Assembly (NCBI GenBank): GCA_025529335.1
Contig: JAMYHX010000104.1
Location: 1 to 64,000 of the forward strand
DNA length: 64,000 nt
Direction: 5' to 3'
DNA from: Rhizopus sp. PT2906
Lineage: Eukaryota > Mucoromycota > Mucoromycetes > Mucorales > Rhizopodaceae
Shown here piece after piece: positions 33,008-43,769 of the stretch; position 1 is the stretch's first letter; every line of letters starts with the position of its first letter. The notes under the pieces are model-generated. The model saw nothing but the letters and a program-made list of their open reading frames with translations. It had not been told where the DNA came from and made no database searches. Position numbers and translations under genes: made by a program.

Positions 33008-34259
33008 TTATTCCCAATCACTGTCATCATCATCATCGTTGTTGTTGTTGCTGTTGTTATCATTCTTTGATTTGATGGTTTCCTTCTTTTGTGTCTCAGT
33101 CTTGACCCATTCATCTTCTGTTGATTGCAGTTGTGGTGTGGACGAAGGATTGGATATTTGACTGAAATCTGTATCTTCTGAACTTCTCTTGACGTTATCC
33201 TTGATTGTCATCTCTTCATCATCTGAATCCCATTTGAAATCATTTTCGTCCTCTTCTTTCACGCTTTGCACAATTAACTGACGCTTTTGTTCATCTTGAT
33301 CAATCTTCCATGCTTGGTAAAAGTAACGTTGCCAAAAGAGTGGGTAACTGACCTGCATAGGAACTATACAAAGATAAATATGTATGTTTGAAAAGAGAAG
33401 AGGTATACCTAATGTATTCATCATGTCCCTTAACTCAGGATTATCATTCAATAACTGTGCAATCTCTTCAGTGTACTCATCAATCTTGAATGTATCATTA
33501 AACGTCTTTAATACTTTAGTCTCCTCTTCATTCTCTGGATCCTTTAAGTAGGTATCTGGATTGGCTTGCATCTTGGCTATTAACGTTTCTTTACGAGTTG
33601 CACTATAATAATATAAGTTCTCTCTATCTGTCTATGTCTATTATATAAATATTACTATATACGACGATTGGCTTGTTGTTGTTGTTGTTGTTCTTGTTGT
33701 TCTTCTTCAGGTCCTATCACAGTAACCGTATTCTTCAAAGCGGAAATAACCTCGGTTCCAAATGTCTGAAGGTAATGTTCAGCGGACCGTGTACCTCTGG
33801 CAAGTCCTTCTTTGAGTTGCTTTAGATCCATATTCTCTGGTAAATGTACTGATTGAACCTGACTCGGTAACCGTTGCTCCAATGCCTTCATCAAACCGTC
33901 CTTCAGACTGGTGAAATTAACTGTGTTGATACTCGCCAGACTTTCTCGAATAAGTTCCAAGCTGTTATCTTCTTGTTCTTCTTCTTCACCATCTTCAGTA
34001 AGCACTTGGGCAAATTCTTGCAAGTCTCTTTTGGTTCCTTCAACAAATGCTTCACTCTAGAACGAATTTATATAAACTGGTTCAAAAAAGTCAACAAGAA
34101 TACCTGTTTCTTAACAGTATCCACCAGACTAGACCATTTTTTACCCCATCCCATGTTATGAAATGCTTTTAAAATCACGTCATTTTCTTCATTATTGTTA
34201 TTAGAACCTGCTGTGTCTGCAGTAGTAGCAGCAGCAGCATATTGATACATGTCTTCCAT
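33008..34259 (-). CDS. BSD domain protein (BSDC1/Dos2-like)
   Basis: Four exons (34104-34259, 33656-34056, 33409-33602, 33008-33363) encode 368 residues. The N-terminal half (MGWGKKWSSLVDTVKKQSEA, then TKRDLQEFAQVLTEDG) is helical as in BSDC1 proteins. A BSD domain follows in the third and fourth exons, with TYLKDPENEEETKVLKTFND and the conserved YPLFWQRYFYQAW block. The acidic tail ends DDDDDSDWE, like the xDWE end of BSDC1. Function in animals and yeast is poorly defined; yeast Dos2 has been linked to genome stability and ubiquitin. The second donor (GTAATA at 33655) was chosen because it alone restores ATRKETLIAK. Confidence 0.85.
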
Positions 34260-34334
34260 TATAGCACGTAATTAAATAAAAAAGAAAAAAAAAGAGAGCA
34301 TATTTGTGACTTTATCAGATGCATTGCATTTATT

Positions 34335-36023
34335 TCAATTTTCTCTTGCAAAAGATCTTTGAACAGGTGCAAACTTTTGAATATCATTTGTCCATGTCAA
34401 GTCCTGTTCTACCTCTTCTTCGTCTTCTGTTTTGCTTTTATAAATAATAGCATCAACAGACTTGATAGCAGCCAATGTCTCTGTCGTATATTCTTCTTTT
34501 ACAAGTGGTTCAAATTTGAGTGCAGGTGCTAAAAAAATATATAAGCCCTTGTTCACTCATATTTTTATAATATACCTTTTTTTGAGAGCTTTCCTCCCTT
34601 GATATCTCGATACTCTTCAAAACTAAATCCACTGTTAAACCTTTTAAGGACACTGATATACTCCTTTCTGTCTTTTGAATCTTTTGTCTGGATATAATTG
34701 TCCTTGTTTTGATGAAACCGCTTGATCAATCTTTCATCCACTGTATCATCCAGTCTGGATTTCTTGATTGATTTATGAGAGATTTCCGGGGATGTGGGAT
34801 GTCGACGTATACGCGACAAGATTGACTCTGATCCATCCGAAGCGTGCAAAAGAGGTCTATGTTCTGTCCTGTTTTGTCTTTCTGAAGTTCTCTCTTCCGC
34901 ATCGTCATCTTGGTAAACCTCAAACTTTGGGATTGGGGCAATAGGTTGAACTGGGCTAGACTGTAGCAAGGTAGCACCTGCAAATTTTTCCTTGACTAAC
35001 TCATTCTCGATGCGTTGAGAGCGACTAAAGAGTGGTATATGGGCTGAATGACGATGTGATGATGATGACGATGATGCTATGGGTTGACTACTACTATTAT
35101 TATTACTACTATTATCGGTATATACTTGAAACGAACTTGAAGGCTGTTGTTGTTGTTGTTGTTGTTGAATGCTTTGGTTACCAAACGAGCTACTTGCTTG
35201 TTGCTGTGGTTGAATATTCGAAAAGATGTTTGAAGGCATAGACACTCTCGATCGACCATCGAACTTTTCTCCAAGCATTGTACGTTGTCCTGTTGCTCTT
35301 AATGATTCCATTTGTAATCTTGCTTCCTGTCTGTGTCGCCTTAATATTCCTTGCTCCCGTCTAGCTTCCATTCTTTGTTTAAATATGTCATAGTTCTTTT
35401 CTAATCGTCTCAAAGGTGCTGCTGATTGTTGTATACCACGTTTATAAACCTCTTCTGCTTCATCATATCTATGAGAAAAAGAATGAGTTATAAGGATAGG
35501 AAAACCTTGTGCCATTATGTATGTGTTACTTTTACTTTTGAATTCCCTCAAGATAATTAGCATATTCTTCATAGAACAAGGCTAGTGATTGTCCAATATC
35601 CTTCTTTACGAGATAGACATATATATCACGTGGCTCCTTTACGAGGTTGGCATATTCTATCCACAATTTCAGATATCGAGGATCGTTTTTGTATCTGACA
35701 TCATCTACAAATTGTGGTGTCGCGTCTTTAAGCAAATTAAGTAGTCGCGTGTCGTTATAAGGATACATTTCAGTAGTCCATGTGTAGTATTCAACATAGA
35801 CATTTAAAGGATCATCCAAGTCATCCATATTGTCTAGTCTGTTTTTGAATTCGACATGTTTTAATTCCATCACTTCGTCTCGTTCTCTCTCTTCTATAAC
35901 AAGTGCTGCAGCGTGTCGTCCTTGTCGACGAGGCTTGATATTTTCTTTTGAGCTATCAATTATAGCAGCTTCAGGAATGGAAGCAATCAATCTTTGTCTA
36001 TCTTCTTCTGTTAGTTCAGTCAT
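34335..36023 (-). CDS. MAD3: Mad3/BubR1-like spindle checkpoint protein without kinase domain
   Basis: Mad3 is part of the mitotic checkpoint complex that inhibits APC/C-Cdc20. Three exons (35536-36023, 34576-35468, 34335-34528) encode 524 residues. A KEN box (SSKENIKPRRQG) lies at about residue 26, followed by the TPR-like Mad3/Bub1 homology region (PLNVYVEYYTWTTEMYP ... YLKLWIEYANLVKEPRDIYV ... EEYANYLEG, YDEAEEVYKRGIQ). The middle is Gln- and Ser-rich. FNSGFSFEEYRDIKGG resembles the Bub3-binding GLEBS motif. No kinase domain follows, so this is a Mad3 rather than Bub1 arrangement, with the caveat that a kinase exon set would have to lie downstream, where the BSD gene begins within about 80 bp. 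Confidence 0.88.
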
Positions 36024-36159
36024 TGTTAATCAAAGAGAAAGAAAAAAAAAAAGCTAAATTGTGACGCTTTAGACTGCGCCCCGGCCATGTAAAAATTTAT
36101 GGCACACAAACACAAACAGAGCTTATTATGCATTCAATAAAAAAAAAAGAGCTTTTATT

Positions 36160-36870
36160 TTATTTAGACATCTGCATGCATTCATGGTTAGTTTTCTTTT
36201 TCTTTTTTCCTTTAAGCGTCTACATACCATCATCTTGACAAATTCTTCATAATTAATTTGTCCATCACCATCAACATCAGCCTCACGAATCATTTCATCC
36301 ACTTCTTCTTCAGTCAACTTTTCACCCAAAGATGTCATCACATGGCGTAGTTCTGCTGCAGAAATGTAACCATTACCATCCTTATCAAACACCTTGAAAG
36401 CCTCCTGAATCTCTTCCTGAGAATCTGTATCTTTCATTTTTCTATACTTGTCTTTAGCAAAGAAAACGCCCTTTTTTATAGTTTATGTTACCTTGCCAAC
36501 ATGGCTAAAAACTCACTGAAATCAATGTGACCATTTCCATCACTATCGATTTCATTGATCTATCATCTCATCAGTCTTTGTATTCATTAGATGTTTTTTC
36601 TAATATAATACCATGTCCTGAAGCTCGGCTTCTGTAGGATTCAAATTTAAAGAGCGCATAACTACACCAAGTTCCTTTGTCGTGATAGCTCCGTCACCGT
36701 CTTTGTCGAATAATTTGAAAGCTTCACGGAACTCTGCGATTTGTTCTTCTGTAAGTTGATCGGCCTGATGGATTGTTATTGAATGTTCTTCTCTCTCTCT
36801 TTTGTTTCTTTTTTCTTTTTCTCTCTCTCTCTTTTTTTTTTTATTTCTATTAACTTTTGTTACTTACCAT
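36160..36870 (-). CDS. CMD1: Calmodulin
   Basis: Calmodulin is the four-EF-hand calcium sensor. Five exons are read: 36868-36870 (the ATG alone), 36612-36764, 36492-36559, 36228-36441 and 36160-36171 (MSK plus stop). They encode 149 residues, the canonical length. All four loops are intact: DKDGDGAITTKE, DSDGNGHIDFSE, DKDGNGYISAAE and DVDGDGQINYEE, each with acidic position 12. The start exon is fixed because MADQLTEEQ needs the ATG immediately before GTAAGTAAC at 36867. The tail KMMMSK ends the protein. Residues differ little from other fungal calmodulins. Confidence 0.95.
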
Positions 36871-37040
36871 TTTCAAGAACGAAATAAACAAAAAAGGGGA
36901 AAAAAAGAAAAAGAAATAGAGCTATAAAAAAATTACGAGATGCGTCACACAAAACACTTGTCTACAGCTTATGTAAACTGGGAATCAAAATCTATACCCT
37001 TCAAAATTTTTTTTCTTTTTTCGTTCTTTCTTTCTTACTA

Positions 37041-38290
37041 ATGCCTGAATCAGTAAAGACCCTCTCTTTTCTTCTCTTTTCTCTGCTTATGTGAATATTG
37101 TAACTAATTCTATTTGTAGAGAAAGAGACGTGCATTTGAAAACAAAGAACTTTCTGGTCCCGATTATGGTAAAGAGAGACCTGTCAAGAAGCAAGACATC
37201 AAAAAGACGACCATATCAGAAAAGCCCAGAAAGTATACAGTGACAGTAGCTATTCCTGGCAGCATCATTGACCTCGCTCCAACCCTAGAACTCAAGACAA
37301 TTCTGGCTGGACAAGTAAGAAGGATAAAAAGTGAGAGTATCATCATTGACTTTAATAGCTTGCGAGAACCTTTGCATTATTCTGTGTGGATGAAGTTGTG
37401 ATCTATCAAGATAAAGTCGTGCACCCCTCAGCCAAAGTAAATCCGAATTTATTCTTGGCAAGAATACTACAATATATGGAAACACCTCCTTATTTGCGAA
37501 AGGCACTTGTACCCATTAGTTCCGATTTGAAGTTTGTGGGTTTACTGCCGCCCTTAGACGTCCCACATCACCCATCTCGGGAAGACATGACGCTCTATCG
37601 AGAGGGTGTGACACTAGACAAGGCAGATGATGAATCTACACTGGTAGATGTCGGCCTTTTCAGACGAGCTCGTATCGATCGACCTGTTCAGCCTAATGTT
37701 CGCGTCACAGTCGAACTGAGTCAAGTTGTGGCAGCAGCAGACACCAAAAAGGGACAAAAGCCGATCCAGGCCAAGGTGGTGAGTCCAAAGACACCGAGAG
37801 AGAAGAGTGGGATCTATTGGGGATATCAGATCCGTGTGGCATCATCATTTTCTAAAGTGATGGCTGAGGCGCCCTGTAAGTACGATCTGTCGATAGGTGT
37901 GAGTGATCAAGGAGGAGACAATCTCTTTCATTCGTCTACAGTTAAGAATAAATTCAAACCCTTTGAGTAAGTTGGATTGGAAAGGATGATCAAAAGACAT
38001 TAATTCACTTGTTTATTAGGCATATACTCATTGCCTTTGGTACACCCAATGGCGGATTAGAAGAAGCTATTGAGGCAGATGAGGATCTAAAAGAGGGAGG
38101 CGAGAATGCGCATGGATTATTTGACCTGTTTATACAGTCTGCAACAAGCGGCACACGTTCTGTACGACTAGAGGTATATAATATCATAAGCATATATCTC
38201 ACAACATAAACTAAAATATTCATATAGGAATCAATCATGATGGTCATGTCCACATTAAAACCCACCATAACGAATAAAGGCAAATCATAA
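37041..38290 (+). CDS. SPOUT1/C9orf114-type RNA methyltransferase
   Basis: Five exons (37041-37052, 37120-37314, 37359-37966, 38020-38173, 38228-38290) encode 343 residues of a SPOUT-superfamily protein, the family of human SPOUT1 (C9orf114). Landmarks are YTVTVAIPGSIIDLAP, ARTFALFCVDEVVIYQDKV, LARILQYMETPPYLRKALVP, FVGLLPPLDVPHHPS and the C-terminal knot region ILIAFGTPNGGLEEAIEAD plus FIQSATSGTRSVRLEE. A basic N terminus (RKRRAFENKEL) suggests a nuclear location. SPOUT1 acts as an RNA 3-methyluridine methyltransferase in animals; activity here is inferred. The first exon of four codons (MPES) is the least certain part. Confidence 0.87.
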
Positions 38291-38388
38291 CTTTCTTTTT
38301 TTGGACACTGTGACCATTTAGTTTTGTTGTGACTTTTAACGTCTTTTTTTCCTCCCAGGGCCTCTTTCTTTTTTTTTAACTATTTATC

Positions 38389-39084
38389 ATGTTGAGAGCA
38401 ACGACCGCCAAGACTGTCAAACTTCCTTTATGGAAATTCTCTGCTCAGTGCTATAGCACACCTAGCCTTGCCGAGCGTCTTGCAGGAGCAGGTCGTGGTC
38501 AAATATTAGATAACAGTGATCCCTTTGCTGGCTTTTTGACACCCAAAAAGAACAACAACAACAACAACAACAAGAACAAGAACGGAATGATGGGCAATAG
38601 AAATAGAAATGATAATAGAAGAAGAAACCAGAAAGCACCTGTTGAAGGACAATTTGCAGATGCAGAAGAAGAATCCGGCAATAAGCCAACTATTAAAAAA
38701 GAAATGAAAGACAAGAGACCTTTAAGAAAGACAAAAGACAGGAAACCTATGCGTTCTGGTGTCAAACATGAAGCCGTTCGTACTCGTCGTGCTACGTCAT
38801 TTATTGACAAAGATATCGATTGGACAGCTCTTTCGATTGAAGATGTGTCGACATCAGAACAACAGCAACCACAAGAGCAAGAGCAAGAGCAAGTGGTGGC
38901 TGTCGATGAAAAGGAATATCAGCCTTACCTTTCAGTTGGTTCAGACATTCAATGGTCCAAAATAATCAAAGGTGATGTCATGAGCACTCTTGTTGGAAGC
39001 AATGCCACACTCGATCTTCAGCAAAAGGCTTTGTTCTTATCTACTGTAGCCAATGCCACTTCAGGTCAACCATTAAGAAAGTAA
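38389..39084 (+). CDS. Unassigned protein with mitochondrial-type presequence
   Basis: An intronless frame of 231 residues. The N terminus MLRATTAKTVKLPLWKFSAQ is amphipathic and basic with a likely cleavage near CYS-TPS, as in mitochondrial precursors. A low-complexity Asn/Lys run (residues about 52-75) and a basic region (RRRNQK, KDKRPLRKTKDRKPMRS) follow. The C-terminal third (YLSVGSDIQWSKIIKGDVMS, LDLQQKALFLSTVANATSG) looks folded. I do not recognise the family; a fungal mitochondrial ribosome or translation factor is possible but unproven. It lies 74 bp from the next gene, whose product is also mitochondrial. Confidence 0.75.
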   Translation: MLRATTAKTVKLPLWKFSAQCYSTPSLAERLAGAGRGQILDNSDPFAGFLTPKKNNNNNNNKNKNGMMGNRNRNDNRRRNQKAPVEGQFADAEEESGNKPTIKKEMKDKRPLRKTKDRKPMRSGVKHEAVRTRRATSFIDKDIDWTALSIEDVSTSEQQQPQEQEQEQVVAVDEKEYQPYLSVGSDIQWSKIIKGDVMSTLVGSNATLDLQQKALFLSTVANATSGQPLRK

Positions 39085-39157
39085 TTTATAGAGAAAAATA
39101 AACAAAAAAAATTAAAATCTCTCCCTTTTTCTTTTTTTTTTCTTTTTTTTTTTTGCA

Positions 39158-40011
39158 ATGAGGAAAACTCTTGTTCTATTGTTCCCAAAGAAATTTCTTG
39201 AGCAGCCGCCATGGACAACAATGCAAATGACAACAGCCAAGAAACTGTTTTCAAAGCAAGTTAGTTTTATAAAAAGCATATCTCAAATGGATCAAGCACC
39301 AGATCTACAAGGTCGACCTGAAGTAGCATTTGTGGGAAGAAGTAATGTTGGGGTAATGACTTGACATGCGAAGCAAAGAACAAGATAGATTAAGATTAAT
39401 TATAGAAATCAACCTTGATCAACAGTTTGACAAATAATTCAAAACTCGTTAAAACGTCTAGTAAACCTGTAAGGCAATAGAAAGAAACAGGTTATGTTTA
39501 TTTATCGGTTCGTTAGGGACATACCCGGCTACTGAACTTCTTTAACCTCGGTAACCAATTGACACTGGTAGACATGCCGGGTTATGGATATCGATCCAAG
39601 GCAGAGTGGGGAGATCTCATCCTAGATTATCTAAATACCCGTCGACAGTAAGGAAAGCAGGACAGGCATAAATAATTTTCTCTAATTTATGTTAGACTCA
39701 AGAGACTCTTTTTACTGATCGACCCTGTTGCAGGAATAAAGGAAACGGATAAAATGTTGATAAAACAGTTGGATATACAAGCGGTATCCTTTCAGGTGAT
39801 ATTGACCAAACGAGATAAACTATCAGACGAAGAATTCCACCGTTCGAGATCATCTATAGAAGAGTATCTGGCAGAGGAATCAATCTGTTGTTACCCTCAA
39901 CTTCTTGTCACAGGCAAGAAACGAAAGAGCAAGCCAGGGGATGCTGAATACATGGAGCAAGAGCTAACAAGAGTTAAATGTGCTATACTTTCTGCAGCAC
40001 AACTTTTATAA
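39158..40011 (+). CDS. EngB/YihA-type GTPase, mitochondrial (GTPBP8-like)
   Basis: TrmE-Era-EngA-EngB-Septin class GTPases of the EngB type assist assembly of the bacterial or mitochondrial large ribosomal subunit. Four exons (39158-39352, 39406-39468, 39517-39647, 39696-40011) encode 234 residues. The P-loop VAFVGRSNVGKSTLINSLT is split by the first intron. SSKPGHTRLLNFFNL, VDMPGYGYRS (G3) and LTKRDKLS (G4) follow in order. The N terminus (MRKTLVLLFPKKF ... TTAKKLFSKQ) could be a targeting peptide. The start at 39158 was kept because it supplies that basic segment; a Met at residue 22 is the alternative. Confidence 0.88.
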
Positions 40012-40066
40012 AAGTTTGTTTTTTTCTTTCTTTTATTATGTGTAAAAAATGAGAAAGGGGAAAGTA

Positions 40067-41921
40067 TTATTTGTAAAGATTATAGGTACTTGTTCTCTTT
40101 TGTTGTTGATGAAGATGCTGGTTCGATCTATTTTGTTGTTGCATCATGGGCATGAATTGTTGTTGTTGTTGTTGCTGTTGAATAGGTGTTGACATGCTGA
40201 TGGTAGGTATGGGTGAACTTTCACTACGCATCATAGTCATCCGAGGATCATAATACATGAGTGTACTAGAGGGCCTTTGCCCCATGGCATTTTGTCCTAC
40301 AGGACGAAGCTTGTTGACGTTATAGTCACTTTTACTTGCTCTTGTCATCTGATGATGCTGATGATGTTGTTGCATTTGTTGAAAGTTGATATTATGTGTA
40401 CCCTGTTCTGGTAACTTGCTGAGAAAACCATCAGCAAAGTTAGCCTTGGATGGATCTGGTACCTTCTTTCTATTTTTACGCGTTGCTGCCTTTTCCTCTT
40501 CCAATTGCATCATGAGATCCATTGCGGACACACTCTTGCGATTCTTTTGCTTTTGCTGCTGTTGTTGTTGTTGCTGCTGCTGTTGTTGGAGCTGCATGGC
40601 TTGTTGATATTGTTGAAATTGAGCCATTTGAGCCATCTGTTGTGCCTGTGCCATCTGCATCATGTGTTGCATTTGCATATTATAGGCCATCTGCTGTTGT
40701 TGCTGGAGATAGGTATTATACATGTCCATTTCACTCACGGATCGGGGATAATTAGCACTAGAGGGTGTGGATATACGGAAGACAGGCTCTTCAATCAAAT
40801 CGTCAGAAGGTGTCGTGCTACTCACGGTTGACCCTGGAGTATCTACGTCCAAGACAGACATGCGCCATTGTTCGATTGGATGTTGTTGTTGTTGTTGCTG
40901 TTGGACTTCTTGAATGACATCGCCTGTACTCCTGGCTCTTCTGTGGACACTTGGACCGCGTTCTAACTGCTTTAATGTAGACATACGTCTTTCATACATA
41001 TGTTGTTCGTGTTCTATATGATGCTATTATTACCAAACACAATGCTGATAAAGAAGAGTATTACCTTTGTGTTCTACTTTCTCGACCTTTTTCTCCTCCT
41101 CCTCCTCTTCTTCTTCTTCTTCTTCTTCTTCTTCTTCTTCATCGTCTTGTTCTTCTTCTTCTTCAGAATCCTCATCATCACTCGGTTGTATCGTGCGTTT
41201 AGGCGCTTTCCCCTTTTCTTTGTTATTGCTATTGCCTATGACAATTTCAGGAGGAGGAATATTGATATCTAATTTGGGCGCTCCAGTACTAGTAGATGTA
41301 GTAGACAGTGGTTTCATATCCGGCTTAGGTGTCTGTGGTTGTCTATTAATGACCGTCTTTGGCTCTTGTTCTTCCCCTTCACTCTCACTTTCTTCTTCGT
41401 CCTCTTCCTCCTCCTCTTCTTCATCATCGCTCGGTACAAAACGGCGGTTATTTTTAGTTATAGCTGAATGCATAATAACACCTAGAAAAATTAAAGTCAC
41501 ATGAATATCCAAGGAAAGAATTCAGAAGAAAAAAAAAAAAAAGAGACATACTTGATTTGTTATTTGATGAAATGGATGAGCTACTTGAGCTTTGAGGTCT
41601 ATCGCTTGATCTTGTACGATTCATTGGAGCAGGAAGATGGTGTTGCTGTGGATACGGTTGCTGTTGTAGTTGTTGCTGTTGTGGATATAGTTGCTGTGGA
41701 TACTGTGGCGAGGGCTTTGGTTGCCTTGGCATATACTTACGTCCCTTTTTGATAGATTGTGGATTCATTATTGAGTTCTTCATATCATCTGTAATATGAG
41801 ATTGATGAAAGATAACACTCTTTGACCAAGGTTCTGCTTCAATTTCATCAGTATCAGGTGTCTTGATGGCTTTAGCGAGAGCGAGTCTTGACAAACTAAC
41901 AGATACGTCTTCTAAAGACAT
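40067..41921 (-). CDS. Large low-complexity Gln- and Glu-rich protein, unknown
   Basis: Three exons (41552-41921, 41065-41481, 40067-41013) encode 577 residues. The N-terminal block MSLEDVSVSLSRLALAKAI is followed by a Pro/Gln tract, a Ser run, two long acidic tracts (residues about 145-165 and 225-270, the second with some 20 glutamates) and a C-terminal half rich in Gln and Met (QQQQQMAYNMQMQHMMQMAQ). A short conserved-looking element is NFADGFLSKLPEQGTHNINF. Nothing catalytic is visible. Basic serine sites (RRARSTG, NRKSVSAMD) suggest kinase substrates. The last intron ends at the second AG (CATATAG), which keeps the frame. Family not recognised. Confidence 0.7.
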
Positions 41922-42768
41922 TGTTTATTTTTTGGAGGGAAAAAGAAAGAGAAAGAGAATAATAAAGAAAAGGGGGGAAGAAAAAATGCCACAGAAGAGT
42001 TTTTGTTTAATTGTCTGAGATTAGAAATGATGAATGGTGAACAACCAAAAAAAGATGTAAAGGTTTATTTTTACTGTTATTATTTTTAGAAAAGAAAGAA
42101 AGAAAGAGAAACATATTTGCGAGCGCTATTCTCCATTTATGAAGATGTATCCGAGAGATTGTCGATAAAATTCAAAGAGAGAAAAAAAAGCCATTGCATT
42201 CTTTTTTTATAATATTCTGTATAATGGAATATGGATAAACCATTGTTGCTCCAATTTATCACATGAGCTTCAAGTAATCTATTCGCTTGGCACAAATAAA
42301 AAGCATACGTGTTTCATGTTTCTTTCTCTCTCTCTCTTTCTTTGTCACTTTCTGTATCCCGCGACTTTTGGTTTCCTTTTTCTTCATTTCTCCACAATCC
42401 ATTAATAAGTCCGCACCCCTTCCAATGGCTCTAAACGTGGCCCTCCGATGAATATGACCAACCTCAAGTGCCGCATTACAGCTCGTATACGGCTCGTTCA
42501 TGCACGCGCAAACAAAGGCAAAAAGACCCTTTTGTCTTTTAAACCTAACAAGGGGGATCTTTCCTTATTTGGAGATTCACCAAATTATGTAATTAGCACT
42601 AATTAATAGGCATTATTTTTCTTCCATGTGTCTTCCATTATGCTTTTCTTTTCTGCAACCATGTGTGTGTAAGATAACTCTCATTCCAGTTGAAACTAGA
42701 CTAAAAACGGAATGATTTTTTTTATTATAAGCTACAATACATGCGCTTTCTTTGTTTACAACACTTTT
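41922..42768. other. Gene-free stretch downstream of the bZIP gene
   Basis: No supported gene. The minus-strand 80-codon frame at 42259-42501 has a basic low-complexity end (KKKETKSRGIQKVTKKERERKK) and no partner exon, so it was not called. GA- and CT-rich tracts are common here. Confidence 0.4.
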
Positions 42769-43492
42769 TTAATTTTCATTCCATCCATTTCGTTTCATAA
42801 TGTCTTCCAAATACTTTATCCTCTTTTTATATTCGGCTTCTTTAGCGTACAAACTCTTTTTCTCTGATTCCAAAACTGCATTATTCAAGATTAATTTGGC
42901 ATTCTCCGCCTGCAGAGTAGCTACCCTCGTTTCGAGTTGATCCACTTTTAATAATTTCTTCAACCTTGATCTTCTTGCTGCATCTGTATTCTATAAATGA
43001 AAAAGGAGAAATTGAGAACAGATAGAGAACAAAATAATTAAGGTTTTACCTTTCTTCGTTTCAATATGTCTTCATCAACCTTACCATCCTCAGACGGTTC
43101 AGGTTCGGGTAACTTTCTGATGCCTCTCGGTTTAGGCAGTGGCCTTGACAGCTTGAACTCTTCGACGGGTTCCTTTTCTGGATGTAGCTCAACTGGTGGT
43201 TTATCATTACCGCCCCAGGAGATATTGAATACGTTATTGTCTTGTCTGTTATTTGCTTGTGCTGACGATGTGCTTGCTGAAGTCGCTGATGTTAAGTCAT
43301 CGAGTGTTTGTTTTTCATAGATTAGCTTGGATAGTGAAGGACTATTGTTTATTACGTTTGCCTCTTCCGAACCAGGAATAGAAAGTGTATTGATATTGTC
43401 CCAAAGTAATTCAGGCTTTAGTTCGGCTGATTCCAAGGGTGGAAACAATTGATGTCGGCTATTCTCATTAAAATCAATATTATTGTGGTTAC

Positions 43493-43531
<39 letters not shown>

Positions 43532-43532
43532 T
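42769..43532 (-). CDS. bZIP transcription factor (Gcn4-like basic region)
   Basis: Two exons (43050-43532 and 42769-42990) encode 234 residues. The basic region RRKNTDAARRSRLKKLLKVD matches the NxxAAxxSR consensus of Gcn4-class bZIPs, and the intron falls exactly inside it, after RRK. A leucine zipper follows (LETRVATLQAENAKL, then further heptads). The N terminus starts with a run of twelve asparagines, encoded by an ATT/AAT trinucleotide tract, and a Ser/Thr/Asn-rich region with possible activation segments (LLWDNINTLSIPG). Mucorales have many such factors; which pathway this controls cannot be read from the sequence. Confidence 0.88.
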
Positions 43533-43769
43533 ATTAACAAAAGAACGAGAAGAGTGAAATCAAGTTGGCATTATAATAAAAAACAAAAGAAGAAGAAAAA
43601 AAAAAATAAAGGAACAAAGAAGAAAAGACGAAGGCAAGGTGAGAGAGTCACGAATAAAAAAAAAAAAAGTGTCACATAATGCGTTTGTTTATTTTAATCA
43701 TACATGGATATTTACACGAAAAGACAGATACATAAAGATGAAGGTATACACAATGAATAAATAAATATA

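Noticed and set aside
41067..41504. Plus-strand serine-rich frames
   Set aside because: Antisense reading of the poly-glutamate tracts of the minus-strand gene.
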